A stretch of DNA of 64,000 nt from Physcomitrium patens (taxonomy: Eukaryota; Streptophyta; Bryopsida; Funariales; Funariaceae): contig NC_037265.1 in assembly GCF_000002425.4 (NCBI RefSeq), positions 15,058,380 to 15,122,379 on the forward strand. Direction: 5' to 3'. Positions 63,982 through 64,000 of this stretch are shown here, in pieces. Each line of letters starts with the position of its first letter. The first letter of the stretch is position 1. Made by a program: the position numbers and the translations under genes. Below the pieces are notes generated by a model. It made no database searches. It was given only the letters and a program-made list of their open reading frames with translations, and had not been told where the DNA came from.

Positions 63982-64000
63982 TTTAGGATAGAAGCATGTG

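Overview
The window reads as nuclear DNA of a land plant, most likely a moss of the Physcomitrium type. Seven of the eight firm genes belong to plant or plastid families: SFR2, a Zn alcohol dehydrogenase, a plant pectate lyase, the PETs polyprotein, an NRAMP transporter, CDSP32 and DP. Introns are short with standard GT/AG borders, and compact gene islands are separated by very AT-rich, repeat-filled stretches. The moss assignment is inferred from protein divergence and layout; no marker gene proves it.

Layout: 1-3388, the 5' end of a disabled Ty3/Gypsy retrotransposon on the minus strand, with a 423 bp LTR full of heat-shock-element pentamers. 6498-11283, SFR2 galactolipid remodelling enzyme (+, 11 exons). 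12440-13387, intronless alpha/beta-hydrolase esterase (-). 15817-18384, Zn alcohol dehydrogenase (+, 9 exons). 20520-22337, pectate lyase (+, 5 exons). 22.3-29.3 kb, AT-rich stretch holding an older decayed Gypsy copy. 30885-35103, PETs plastid translation factor polyprotein (+, 7 exons). 35.1-42 kb, AT-rich stretch with two hairpins. 44086-45627, intronless-CDS NRAMP metal transporter (+). 48097-50191, CDSP32 double thioredoxin (+, 3 exons). 51.9-54.5 kb, a decayed copy of the DP promoter segment split by a 1.36 kb insertion. 56357-59682, DP, the E2F partner (+, 9 exons). 59.7-63.1 kb, AT-rich intergenic. 63.1 kb to the end, the edge of an unrecognised gene.

The genes do not form an operon or an obvious cluster. 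Three (SFR2, PETs, CDSP32) encode nuclear-encoded plastid proteins, and two of these (SFR2, CDSP32) are tied to freezing or drought/oxidative stress in other plants. All exon chains given here close in frame: 2253, 1158, 996, 3108, 951 and 930 nt are all multiples of three.

The most notable observations are: an LTR U3 built from tandem perfect heat-shock elements directly upstream of its TATA box; a duplicated and transposon-split DP promoter segment; a PETs gene whose two EF-Ts modules differ by one intron; a perfect 24-bp hairpin in intergenic DNA; and two genes with intronless coding regions (esterase, NRAMP) whose motifs look more bacterial or fungal than plant.
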